A stretch of 64,000 nucleotides of DNA. Source: Symbiodinium natans. Lineage: Eukaryota > Sar > Dinophyceae > Suessiales > Symbiodiniaceae. The DNA lies in contig CAJNDS010002399.1 in assembly GCA_905221605.1 (NCBI GenBank), positions 1 through 64,000 on the forward strand, read 5' to 3'. Positions within the stretch are counted from its first letter, which is position 1. Every line of letters starts with the position of its first letter. A program made the translations under genes and the position numbers. A model generated the notes under the pieces. The model worked only from the letters and a program-made list of their open reading frames with translations, did no database searches and was not told where the DNA came from. Below, one piece after another: positions 1-10,940 of the stretch.

Positions 1-1920
1 TGTTGAAAGGAAAAGGAAATTCTTCACTAGATATGGGCAAATTGGCACCCTCAGCAACCGCCCCACACCGTGGTTCCAAGGATGGCGTCCTGTTGCGGAA
101 CACATGTGCGGAATAAAACCCCCTGGCGAAAAGCTCAAGCCTTGGCTTCGTCCCAAACGCTTTGATCGCGAGAGGGGGCTTCGATTGGCTGCATACTTTT
201 CCCACCCCTCTGCCCTTCTTTACCATGTACCCAGCTTCGGCGGAGCTGAAGCTTTCCAGAGGCAATTCTCACAAGCGGCTAATACCTCCAATGGGGTTCC
301 AAATCTACAATGGGAAAAATTTGTTCCTGATGGACCCATTGGCCTGCGCTTTGTAACAGATGTTCAGAAGCTTTCTCTTCAAGCGGACATCCCAAGCCTT
401 GCAGCAATGGATCGCTTTGCTGAAGCTAATTACGAACTACTCCGTGCAGAAAATGCTTTCCTTATCGGTGATAGTGGCATTCCTCCCTTCAGGGTTGCTC
501 ACTACAAGGAAATGTTGAGAGATGCTGAGCTCGATATCTGGCTTGCAGATGTGGAAGAACACATTAATGATATGTGTATTGCTTCCATTGTTGGGAATTG
601 CTTCTACCCTGGTGCTCTCAAAGCTGCGATCAAACACACATCCCTTCGAGAGTTACTGAATGAAAACCCCGACAGTCATTGGAAACCGCTTCCCCTCTCA
701 CAGTTTCTCCAATACTGGCCTAGCTATGGCCAACAAGTTCTTGCTGCTACTACAGCTGTTAAGCTACAAGACAAGCGCCTTTTCCATGCGATGAACTTAA
801 TGCTGTTGGCTGGCTCAAACAAGGTTTAATTGTCAATAAACCTGTTGTTCTGGAGTATACCCCCGGCCAAGGTAAATTCCAAGGCATTAGAGAGAGCGCG
901 TCCGGCATTCCTAGAGGAATTTCCTTTGTGACGGAAACTCGATTCCATCAAACGCAAGACTTATTGCAAGAGAAAGGGATCCCATCGGCCATCCAGCGTG
1001 TCTTGCAAATTGTCGACCCTCAATTACAACTTTTGTGTGGATCGAGACGCAATGTCATGGCCAATTTGTGCAGAGAGACTGTTGCGAATCTCGGTGCCAA
1101 GTTTGCCTTACACTTTCTTGACTTCCCTGCACAAGGGTGGTGCCTGATCAGCTTTCTCAAAGCGTTGCATCTTGAGTTTGTCGCGTATAGAGACGAGTTC
1201 ATCCCTCAATTCCTCCTTGTAAAGGGACAGCAAAATACTCTCTATGTGCAGCACTTGAAAGATGCTAACGCCGGCAAGAAGTCTCCGCCAGTCGACTTCT
1301 TCCTATATGTCGAACAAGATGATCAATGTGCCTTAGCAATGCTCAATGCTTCCCAGGCTCGTGATACTGTGCATGCGCTTACTCAAGCATCGATCATTGA
1401 GGTCGTTGACATTGAACGAAGAGGAGCCAGCCCTGGCACCTTCCTTCACAAAGTAATCGAAGAGAACAGCCAGCTACCTACGCCCTGTCTGATATTTGAG
1501 GGTAACGAAGCTGCCTTGCATTTGCACGGCCATACCATCCTCTGTTCCCCTTACCTTGGGCAAAGGGAACTCTTTGCGCTCTTCTTAACCCCGTACTTTG
1601 CTGAGAATCATACCAGTAAAGCCTTTGCTTCAGATTGCAACTCGAACGAAACCTGGCTTAGCGAGGTCTTGCGCGACTTCTCTTGCTTTGCTAAGCTTGC
1701 TCTACCGTGCCGACAGGCTGTGTATATTGGTATTGATGCACGAGGCGCACATTACACCACATATAAGCAAGGTACGGTGCATCAACAGACTGTCACCCAC
1801 AACAACATCCCCTCCACAATTCCCACCCAAGAAAAGGCACTGCGCATTTATGTCTACGATCGGCAACCTGCTGTCTACCATTGCTTCTATGGGGTCCATC
1901 GGGACCCTTTGCCCCTATGA
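1..1920 (+). CDS. LINE ORF1 protein, 5'-partial, one frameshift near 790
   Basis: The first frame is open from base 2 through the first ATG at 104 to a stop at 829. Just before that, near 790, the adjacent frame continues the same protein: without interruption it reads from about residue 'DELNAVGWLKQ' through the region where a separate GTG-started ORF would be called (928), to the TGA at 1918-1920. The joined product is about 635 residues within the window. No zinc knuckle, coiled coil, RRM or other known ORF1 domain is recognisable. It is assigned to the retrotransposon because its stop overlaps the ORF2 start (ATGA). Function is unknown; nucleic-acid binding is expected for an ORF1 protein but is not shown by any motif. 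Confidence 0.55.
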
Positions 1921-4900
1921 CGACGATTCGTGACGTGGTGATCAAGGCAAGGTCTACGACCTTCCTTGATCACCTCAATGCCTATGTTGCTTGTCGTAGA
2001 CATCGCGCACGTGTCAGATCCCTCAACAGCATTCTCCTTGCCTACAACCTGCCACTCACCTATCCCACAACACGTGAGCTGAAGCTTGCTCTCATGGCCA
2101 ATGACAGCCGACCTTTTAACCTAATCGCTGCTATCAATCTTCAGCTCCCGACAGAAGAGCTTGAACTTGCACTGAATCTCATAGCTGACAGGCTTGTTCC
2201 TTACTTCGACACGATCCCAAAGGAGCCGTGCAAGCTGCAGGCTGTCGTTAGTTGGAACGTTACCTCGCTGTGTACCTTCGACACTATTGGCCTTGCCAAG
2301 CTTCGTACCATTGGTGCGTTGGCTCACCAAACGCCCGTGCTTTTGCAGGAAACCAAATGGAATGCTGCCTGTTTACACCGATTCAGACAGGCAACAGCCA
2401 GAATAAATACCATTGCCTCTCTCGCTATTTGGAAGGAATCTGGACACTCTGGAGGAGTTGCTGTCTGTTTGCCACAGGACTATAAAGTCGTAGAAACTGT
2501 TGACCTTGTGCCTGGTTTTGCCCTTGCCGTGCTGGTCAGATTTCGGTCTGTCTGCTACTGGCTCCTGTCGGTTTATTGGCACCCTGATCAATGGGGGAAG
2601 CTTTTCCCTGCACTTAGTGCTTTTGTCAAGGATGCAACTCATGTGGTTGTCCTTGGGGGGGACTTCAATGCTGTAATCAGCAGAAGGAGGGTGAGTATGC
2701 ACATCTCCTTGCTCAAGGCGACATGATTGAATGCAAGTCTGACAGGCCAACTTTCGAGCAAGGCTCTACCTGCAGTCACCTTGACCATTACCTTATTTCC
2801 AGTTCGCTGTACTTGTCCGCCAAGATCTGTTCTGTCTCTTGGAAGCACAAAAAAGTAACTGGAGGACATCACTTGGTAAAGATTCGGTTTCGGCCGAAGC
2901 ATAAGCTTGACAAAGATGTCCCGGCGATACCTGTTCGGACAGTTCCTGCTGCGGCTTTTTCTGTTCCACCTGCGACTACTGACTTGCCTGGCATCGAGGC
3001 TGCGGAGACTAGCCCTTCGCACCTTCTTCTTCGTAAACTAATTAATTGCACTAAAGCCCGCTTGATTGAAGAGCAGAACAAAGGTCAAAAACTCTGCCCT
3101 TCTGACGCGCTCGTTGCACAAAAAGCCACATGTTTCTTGTGGCATGCAAACCTACGTGCCCAAGCTGGAAACTCAATTGCTGCATTAATTAGGAAGTTGG
3201 TACGCCTTTTGAACAGGAGCACTGGTGCGACTGTCGGTGTCAACGCAAGCACCGTCACATCTTTAGCCAGGCATATCACCATACCCCCTTTCACGCCGTC
3301 AGGTAATGGTTCAGCCGAGCTCCCGAGACATTGGCTTCAAGAAGCGCTTAATCGGCTACACCTTGGTGCAGAGCTGAAAACTGCCCCTCACCAAGTCTTC
3401 GTTCCCTGGTTGCTCAAAGAGATTTGCAGGTTGATAAGTCTAAAATTAAGTGGCAGGCCTTCAGGAAGATCTGCCCTCGAATCATCGATTCGCAACAGGT
3501 CAGAAGCGAAAATGGCCAGCTGATCACATCTATGAGTCAGTTTGATGCTGCACTAAGGGCAACTAGAGCCTTTTGGCACCACTTCCCTTGTCAATACGAT
3601 AACCAGTGGGACAAACTCCTACAGCCATATGCGCAAAGGGCCCCCTTCGTGCCGGCTGACTTACCAGATGAAAGCATCATCTTCAAGGCCATTATTACCA
3701 CCAAGGATTCTTCCCCGGGTCCCGATGGTGTGCCCTATGCCTTCTATAGGCAAAATCCGAGTTATTTTGCCAACTTACTTGGGGATCATATGTGGGAGAT
3801 GTGCTTGTCTCAAGCTGATCATCCGCTTCAGGCCTTAGTCTTCATTCCCAAGGCAGACAAGGGTGCGTACGCGGACAACTACAGGCCACTAGACATGCCC
3901 GATACTTGTGATCGAATCATTGACTCCGCAATCTACGCTGTCCTTGCTGAGTCTTTCAAAGACTCGCTACATCCTGCCCAGGCTCTTCTTAATCACTTCA
4001 AAGAACCACAGGCAAATTATGCCCAAATGCAACACTACTTGGAGCTCAAAGATGCCCAGTACACAGTCATGCTTTCCGACTTTGCCAAGGCCTTTGAACG
4101 GGTGAATCCCTGGTGGGTACTACAGTGCTTAGCGGCAAGAGCTGCCCCTGCCTGGATCAAAGCTTACGTCATCCACCTTATGTTTGGGAGGCGCACCCAG
4201 CATAAAGTGCAAGGTTTCTTGCTCGAGCCTATCTCCATCCACCAAGGCCTTGCTATGGGAAGGGCGACTTCTGTTGTCCTTTTCTGTCTCGCCTTAGATC
4301 CCTTGATTTGGGCGCTGCACGACATTTCTTCCTTCATAAGACTAACGGCTTACATGGACGATAACAGCGCTGCCTCCAAAGGCCTGCATTGGGTGGAAAA
4401 GGCACAAAGAACTTTCGAACCAGCGCACAGCGCGGGGTTACAAGTTCTCCGTCACCAATGCTTCCAAGCAGGGTTTATTTCTTTACAGGTTCTCCCAATG
4501 TCAGCATGCATAGCCCAAGCTTGGATTGAGTCCAAACAGCTTCCACCGAGCAATACTCTCACCATTGGAGGTCCCTCATTGCATCAAGCCTTGTGCTTAC
4601 TGCTTCAACAGAACATCTACAGCCTCGACCAAGCAATGAGGATGTCCTTGACTAGGCTTGACGTGCGACACGGACTGCTCTTAGTAAGCGGAAGCAAATG
4701 CTACGTCCTGTCTAGCGATATGCTGCTTTGCATGTGCACACAACAGCAAAACTTCCAGGCTTTGTTGGCTTGCATTATTGCATCGCCTTGCAAATGCAAA
4801 TGCAAAACTTCTATTCTTACCAACAAGCCCTTCAAAACTGCTGATATCCTTCTCCTCGACATGACGCCTTGGGGGTCTAAGATTATTGCTGAGACTGCAA

Positions 4901-7900
4901 CAATGTTGGGCTTTATCCTGCGTGGCCGCATGTCAAAATATGAATGGGAGCAAGCAACGTCTATTGATGAAATCCATTGGGTTGGACAAAGGAAAATGTC
5001 AGATGTTTCCTTGCGCATGCTGATCCTTGATAAGGCCTTGTGCAATATGTTGAGAAGGAATAAACAAGCTCTTTCCCTTACTGCATCAATGCCTGCCAGG
5101 ATTCAATTCCATACGGCCTTCATTGCCTCTTGCCCTCTTTTCTGCAATTCCTTGTACGCCTTCACCAAAAGGCATATGCTCAAAGCACTAGCTATTGCCA
5201 GCTCAACTATTTTGAGGCGTCCCTGGATTCAGGCCAAACATATGGCGGGCGTTTTTGATTTTATCAAAGCGCCTAGGGCAATGGATCCTGAGATAGGCGC
5301 CATATTATCTAAAGTTGGCCTACTGCTGCGCTGGAGAGGCAAATGGGCTTTAAACGTTATCCTGCATGACCTTGAAAATGCGCATGCGGCCAACCTTCCC
5401 TTCTACCATTCGTTGCTTGTGCAAGCCAGGCAAGCCATTCAGAAATCAGTCTCCTTAGGAGACTCACCAATCATTGAGCAGTTCAAAAGCAAGTGCCATG
5501 ATGCCCTATCTGCTGCGCTGCCTCGAGTGAGCCCTCACTCAGGCGGTCGCAAGCTCAAGCAGGCGCAAATTGCGCTTAGAGCAGTGTTGCGCAATGCTGC
5601 TTGTGTTCAGGCGCAAGGATATCTTCGACAAAAAGTTGCGAACCATGCACATGAGAGACAGCTATGTGCCATTTTGCTTGCGCTAAACCTCCCGCCAAAG
5701 AACGTGGCTTCGGATGTCACTCGTTGCTACGCACTTAGATGGGCCATTGTTGAAGAAGCCGATGCATATTTTGTGTACAGGCAATATGCCTCTAGGGACG
5801 AGCAATGTAGAATCTGCCTACGCAAACAAACAGGGAAAGAGCTCTGGTATGACAATGGGTTCGGCAGCATGCCAGTCTGCAAACTCTGTCATCTCAACCA
5901 AAGCTGCCCTGATGACCTTGCCCATGCCATCAGCTGCATGCTGCCTTGCTGTGATGTTAACCAAGCACCACTCCTGCAATGTGCGGCAATGCCTGGTGCT
6001 CCGGCTAGAACTATTACTTACAGAGCAGCTATACCCAATGAGCACCAGTGTACTTTCATCCAAAGCCACTGCCTGCTCTGTGGGCTGGGAGCAAACACAA
6101 CAGAGCATTGGCTTACGGCTTGTGTGGTCACCAAAGCCTCCCTCTTTATTGTCCTAGTCACATTGGGATATGCTGGCACTGCCTCGTTTGACTCCCTGTG
6201 TCACACTGCCCTTCCTAAGATCAATGTTGAGGGAGGGATTGACAAGAAATTCTGTGCCGTCCTATTAGCATGGATTGCGACCATAAGAAGATATACTATG
6301 GAACAGCAATGCACCTGGCACCCTGGATGGTGTGAGACACCGCAACGGGCAAAACACATCAGTAACATACCCAAGCTCGCGTCACGTCTTTGGAATACCA
6401 TCCCGAGGGTGTTACTTCCCAAAGCATTACCGGCATGGTGGGTTGACACGGAACGCTGCAAGCCCTGTTGCAACGACGGAGGACTCCATATCGAGGTCAA
6501 GCATCCCCTTTCTGCCTTAATTAAAGCAAGCGCCCAAGGTGTTACCGTCTCCCCCAGGAATGCCAATATAGGGGATGTCTTAGCAACATTAGATGCACAG
6601 CATTACTTGCTTGCACCTATGTATCAACAGACCCTTGGCGTCCCTAATGTTGCTCTATGGCCTAAAATGTGTCATTGCGGCAATCTGCACCTTAAAGTTA
6701 CGGCATTAAGGCCAATCCCTGCAGGTACTCCACTTATTGTTGAGTTAAAACCTGTCAAAGATACCCACCTTGTTGCTCAATTTGACGGCAGCTGCCACGT
6801 GCAAGAAGGTATCGGTGGTGCGGGTGGTATCGTATGGTCGCCCGGACCAGTCCCGGTAATTCTTGAAACGATTGCCATCCCACTCCAGCCTTGTCCAGAT
6901 TCTATGTTTGCGGAAATATGCGCCGCTGACGCAACGTTAGACAAGGCATTATCTCTAGCTGCTAGCAATCAAATTAGGGAGGTTATCCTTCAGGGCGACT
7001 GCATCAACATTGTAAAGCACTTTGCTGGTGCCTTGAGACTACATAGGGAAGACCTAGTGCGAAAACTGGACAACATGTGGCAAAAGTTAACGCACACACC
7101 CATTACAGTGCATTGGTCATACGTCCCTCGCGTCGGCAACAAAGTCGCTGATCACCTGGCAGGAATCGCTGCTAACAGTCTCCGCTACGAAGCACCCCTT
7201 CATGAAGATGTCTTCTTTGACTCGGGTGAGGGTCAGCCTCATATGCAAATAAACACTGAGTGCTTTCCGCCTATTCTGTTGCCTTCCAAGCAATGGCACC
7301 TGCAAGCTATACAGGATTTGCATTCCGGAGCTGAAACTATTTCTCTTGAAGCCCCCCCACTTTGGAATCCGGAACTGCTTTTGCGGTTTTGCCTCTACAA
7401 TCGGATCAAGCCTCCCCCCGAGCTTGATACAACGTGGCCAGGGCTGGTCCAGTATCGAAGGCCATCTTTGCACCCACAGGGTAGATATTATGCCATACGG
7501 CACTGGCAAACGAGTAAAAGGCTAACACGTTTCTTGGCCATCGGGCCGAACGCAATTGAAATCGACATGAAAGGTGCGCATTATACGCTTTTGCGCCTCC
7601 TTACATGTCACAGCCCTACTCACCCACCCCTCCCAACGTTGCTTGAAGCCAGGGAGCTATTTAGTAGTCACCTTGCACGCGCGCCCAAAGCACAAACAGT
7701 GCAAACCAAGCACTTGTTGCAAAGAGCAGTTGGAATGGACAGCAATGCTTTCCTTCGGCATGTTTATGAAGGTAGTATTGCTGCTTATGCCATCCCCCCT
7801 GCCTTGGCAAGTTTTCTTGCACATTTGGTGCAGGCTAAAGCTACCCTCCAGGTTATGATCCAGCAAGGAATCCCTTTTTACCAACCGGATGCAAGGGTCA

Positions 7901-8403
7901 ACAACAGGAATTGGGCAACTTTTGCACTTGAAGCTGCGGAAAGCTTCGTAATGCGAAAAGGGCTCGCTGCAATGCTCCCGTACTGCGCAGGCACAGTGCT
8001 TTGGGTACATGACGGGGTGTACGTCAAAAATAGAAACGCAGTTTCGCCCTTCATCGAAGGGGCTACTGAAGCGTTGGTTCAGCTCATCCAGGTGGGGCAG
8101 CACTGTCATCCACAGGTCACACCTAACCAGGAATTTGCTAACCTACAAGATGTCTTTGCTATTACCACCACGAAGAGTGAATTTAATGCGGCAGTTGATG
8201 CGTTAAACGCTGCGGGTATCGCGTGTCATAGCCCTGCTCTCCCAAAGCGCCCAAAGGCAACCACCAACAGGGTGTCCAAGCGCCTTATCCTGGAAGTTCA
8301 GGATATACTAGAGGTCGAGAGGCAAAGAGACGATAAAAGGAGACGCGTTGATGTTACAGCTGTTCCGCGTAGGGGATTGTGGGTAACACCCCCCTCGTTG
8401 TGA
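1917..8403 (+). CDS. LINE ORF2: endonuclease / reverse transcriptase / RNase H polyprotein, two frameshifts
   Basis: Start chosen at ATG 1917, which overlaps the ORF1 stop. The endonuclease domain has SWNVTSL (~2250), LQETKW (~2343), GGDFNAV (~2655) and SHLDHYLIS (~2775). The frame shifts near 2685 and again near 3405; the downstream open frame has no true ATG at its left edge (a TTG at 3424). The reverse transcriptase shows SSPGPDG (~3710), the motif A equivalent SDFAKAFERV (~4073), GLAMGRATS (~4250) and YMDDN (~4350). Cysteine clusters CRIC...CKLC (~5805-5890) and HCLLC...EHW (~6065-6110) follow. RNase H has the D-E-D-D set at FDGS (~6780), AEIC (~6910), QGDC (~6993) and VADHL (~7144). About 400 residues remain after RNase H, with motifs EIDMKGAHYTLL (~7558) and WVHDGVYV (~8000), described under findings. 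The enzyme would nick target DNA and prime cDNA synthesis from it. Confidence 0.85.
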
Positions 8404-8453
8404 TGCGTGTAGTCCCCATTTCAACCACCCTCCCTCTTTCGTGATGGCGGCAC

Positions 8454-8463
8454 CTTTGGCTCA
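8454..8463 (+). other. Possible relict of the dinoflagellate spliced leader
   Basis: CTTTGGCTCA resembles the 3' half of the dinoflagellate spliced leader (…ATTTTGGCTCAAG) and lies just upstream of the ORF beginning at 8496. Similar matches occur at 10825-10834, 10851-10860 and 15714-15722, also upstream of ORFs. They are short and could be chance. Confidence 0.2.
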
Positions 8464-8495
8464 GACCAGTTGTGAACGCCCGGGCACAACCAAAC

Positions 8496-9077
8496 ATGCT
8501 GGCCGCCACACGCTGCCTCCTGGCTTGGCGTTACCATGAAGCCATTGGTAGTCATTCCAGCACAGCTGACTTCGAACTCACAGTCCTCCCTGCTGCAGCG
8601 GGAGCGATCCTCGTGGCTCTCTTAGAGGAAAGCAAGTCGAACGAAGCCCTTTCCCCGTACCATAAGGATCGTTTATATCGAGGCGTCTCCTTTGGTAATC
8701 CACTGATCATTCACGAGATTGTCGAAGATCTGGATGAGGAAAAACTCCTACTTGCATGGACTCTCATTGAAGTCATTGCAAGGCTGGACGCTGCCACTCA
8801 ACCTCGCGCTACCGTGTCAATGCTATGGAAAATAAGTGCACCAAATCTCCGTGCCATCTCGTGCGTTGGAGAACGTGCGCTTGCCCAATCACTTTCGGAG
8901 CACTTTTCTTTGACCCCCAAGTGGTCTTCACGAGTTGTCGGGGCTTTAATCGGGCACAAAACTGGATGGGGTAGGGTAGAGGCATTGCTCCAGGTCTTAA
9001 CGCCAAGAGCAACAGTCATTGCCCGTGAACTGTGTGAGTGTGAACAATTCCCCTATCACTTCTTTTGGCCGTGGTAG
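8496..9077 (+). CDS. Hypothetical protein, helical
   Basis: Start taken at the first ATG in the open frame; the frame itself is open from a GTG at 8472. The product is about 193 residues and rich in Ala, Leu and Glu, with a predominantly helical look (for example a DLDEEKLLLAW segment around residue 75). No signal peptide, membrane segment or catalytic motif is recognisable. It lies 70-90 bases after the LINE ORF2 stop on the same strand, so it could be an accessory ORF of the same insertion or the first gene of the following cluster. No family assignment is possible. Confidence 0.4.
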   Translation: MLAATRCLLAWRYHEAIGSHSSTADFELTVLPAAAGAILVALLEESKSNEALSPYHKDRLYRGVSFGNPLIIHEIVEDLDEEKLLLAWTLIEVIARLDAATQPRATVSMLWKISAPNLRAISCVGERALAQSLSEHFSLTPKWSSRVVGALIGHKTGWGRVEALLQVLTPRATVIARELCECEQFPYHFFWPW

Positions 9078-9424
9078 TCATACCTTGTTTCTTCTCACAC
9101 AATAGATCCAGAGCCACGTTATTGGCTTTAATGCCCCTGGCTGGACCCACCTCACTTTGGCCATCTGTTCGCAGACAGTGGAGCTATGTGCCAATGTGTC
9201 CACTGAGTGAGGGTGTGGTTGCCCCTTGTACTTTGTGCTCGGTGGGCTTTATTGCCGCTTATGGTACTCGTACCTTTACGTGCTCCTCTGTTATTTGCTT
9301 CGTTGTTTGATCACTGCTAACATTGTGATCACCTACCCCTCCCCATCCGAATATAGTTGGCACATGCGTGACAGTTATTTTGCTCAAGCGCTCGTTATGG
9401 GAGCACTGACCCTTAACCCGCGCA
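9078..9424. other. Intergenic, nothing recognisable
   Basis: A 347-base gap between two plus-strand ORFs. A hydrophobic 81-codon frame overlaps it, but it lacks family similarity and is probably fortuitous. No repeat, RNA gene or clear regulatory element is visible. Confidence 0.4.
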
Positions 9425-10777
9425 ATGGCCTTCTGTCTGGATTTGGCGCCGGATCATCTTAGGAAGATTCTTGGCTCTTCCATCCATACTTCGCCCTGCC
9501 TCTTCTCGTATGACAACAAATTCTGCACCGTGGAGTCCAGTATCGCCTTTTGCATTATGCAGCTGGCTGGCACGGTCTCCATTCGTGCACACTTGGATGC
9601 CGATGTAAAGTCCTCCGAATTGGTTGGGGCTGCTCTCCAGCTTATCCACCGCTGTTGGTCCAAGGGACTTGCCCTCCAGTTAAGGGAGATAGATGGATGC
9701 GGATGCCTTGAGTGGCAGCAATGGGGGTTGCAAACTCTGCGCGCTATGGGTTCGGTGAGTGTGGCGTGGCATAATGTACTTGCTGGCCACATCGGGCAGG
9801 CGTATATAATTGCGCTCCCGGTAACATTGCATGCATCTTGCAGAATTGCCACTACCACCCTGGGCAGCTACGAGGTGTTTTTTCTTCGGTTGAGCTCGCT
9901 GTCCTGTCTGCCTGTTTTCCGTCTTCATGCACCTCTTCTCGCATACCAAAGGTCACCTCCCACCCTGCTTGCTCGTGCCACCCACCATGGTTTTTGGCCT
10001 GGCGTTCTTAAACGCCCCTCTGGGCCCCTCCCAGCCGAGAATGGCACCGGTGCGCCACGAGTGCAAGAGTACCAGTTCACCACCCAAACGGCCTGCGCCT
10101 TTCACGAACAGGGTCTTGGTGCGACCTGTGCTTTCGTTGGCCAAATCGCCACCTTCGTCCTCGTTGAAGTTGGACTCGAGTTTGGATGTATGCTCAAGTA
10201 CACCATGTGTTGCTCACCCTACACGCACGGAGAGTGGTACCTCCTCGACTCTACCCAACTAGGCGCTGAACTTCTTCCGCTCCTCCTGGAAAACATGGCC
10301 TTCCGACTTGATCTCAATCTGGTGCAAATCCAAGTAGTTGTCCAGGGACTGACTTTTGCTGTCCCTCTAGTCAGCTTTCTTGTTGATTGGCCTGTTGGCA
10401 CGGTCTTTATTGCTGTTGCCTTCCCCTCCTTTGAGCACATGGTAGAGGCGCATCCGGTCCTGGTAGGGTCTTACTTTAGTAGGCGCCTCTGTATTGTCAA
10501 TCCGCCTGATGGGATGCTCCCTCTCAATCTCACAATCGATCCAATGCTGCCGGTCCTAATGCTGCAAATACTAATTGTGCAACACATGCGGCAACGGAGT
10601 GGTTACCTTGAAAGTCGGGCTTTCGTACTTTGCGATGAACAGGGCTTTGTTGCGGACACGTGCACCAAAATCCAAACAGCGTTCCATGAGGATGCGAGGG
10701 TGCTTCTTAAGTACAAGTGCCTCACCTTCGAAGGTCACCTGTTTAGATTGGTCTCCGCCTCCCACAGCCTACTTTGA
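9425..10777 (+). CDS. Hypothetical protein, paralogue 1 of a tandem pair
   Basis: An ATG-started frame of 450 codons. Its C-terminal third closely resembles that of the next gene: both contain LVDWPVGT, a QxMRxRSG(Y/H)LE(S/C)R(A/S)FVL(C/A)D block followed by Q/QG, and end …A..(N/A)..LLK. The resemblance continues at lower level upstream (a W-rich helical segment near residues 80-110 and an xFVxxxxxxVxVEVxLEFGCM-like strand region near residue 240). The middle (residues ~165-225) is low in complexity and may be read in a shifted frame. No known domain is recognised. The pair probably arose by tandem duplication. Cellular role unknown. Confidence 0.55.
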   Translation: MAFCLDLAPDHLRKILGSSIHTSPCLFSYDNKFCTVESSIAFCIMQLAGTVSIRAHLDADVKSSELVGAALQLIHRCWSKGLALQLREIDGCGCLEWQQWGLQTLRAMGSVSVAWHNVLAGHIGQAYIIALPVTLHASCRIATTTLGSYEVFFLRLSSLSCLPVFRLHAPLLAYQRSPPTLLARATHHGFWPGVLKRPSGPLPAENGTGAPRVQEYQFTTQTACAFHEQGLGATCAFVGQIATFVLVEVGLEFGCMLKYTMCCSPYTHGEWYLLDSTQLGAELLPLLLENMAFRLDLNLVQIQVVVQGLTFAVPLVSFLVDWPVGTVFIAVAFPSFEHMVEAHPVLVGSYFSRRLCIVNPPDGMLPLNLTIDPMLPVLMLQILIVQHMRQRSGYLESRAFVLCDEQGFVADTCTKIQTAFHEDARVLLKYKCLTFEGHLFRLVSASHSLL

Positions 10778-10824
10778 TGCTAGGACGGCTGGCTTTGCTG
10801 CATTGGTAACGCCTTCTTGCCGCC

Positions 10825-10860
10825 TTTTGGCTCACACTAGCGTAGTAGTGCTTTGGCTCA
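10825..10860 (+). other. Two spliced-leader-like decamers
   Basis: TTTTGGCTCA at 10825-10834 and CTTTGGCTCA at 10851-10860 match the 3' part of the dinoflagellate spliced leader. They lie 80-115 bases upstream of the ATG at 10941. If genuine, they would mark integration of reverse-transcribed mRNA. Low certainty because the motif is short. Confidence 0.25.
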
Positions 10861-10940
10861 TGGGAGTCTGAGGCTGCCCCGCGACGTCACTTTCCTGCCG
10901 CCACACTATACGACTCGTTGCCTTGCGGCCCAACTTGAGC

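Larger units (their letters stand above)
1..8403 (+). mobile_element. Non-LTR (LINE-type) retrotransposon, left end outside window
   Basis: This element has two overlapping reading frames. ORF1 (to 1920) is of unknown function. ORF2 (1917-8403) carries, in order, an apurinic-type endonuclease, a reverse transcriptase with a YMDD-type centre, cysteine/histidine fingers, an RNase H domain and an additional C-terminal domain. That order matches RNase H-bearing LINE clades (I/Tad/LOA-like). ORF1 is open to base 1, so the 5' end lies outside. No poly(A), short 3' repeat or target-site duplication is obvious after 8403, so the 3' boundary is only the ORF2 stop. Three frame changes (near 790, 2685 and 3405) all go in the same direction. 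They fit single-base losses, either real decay or long-read deletion errors. Confidence 0.85.

Noticed and set aside
3424-3426. TTG at 3424 as a translation start of the reverse transcriptase ORF
   Set aside because: The frame is open further upstream and continues the endonuclease frame after a shift; a TTG start is implausible in a eukaryote.
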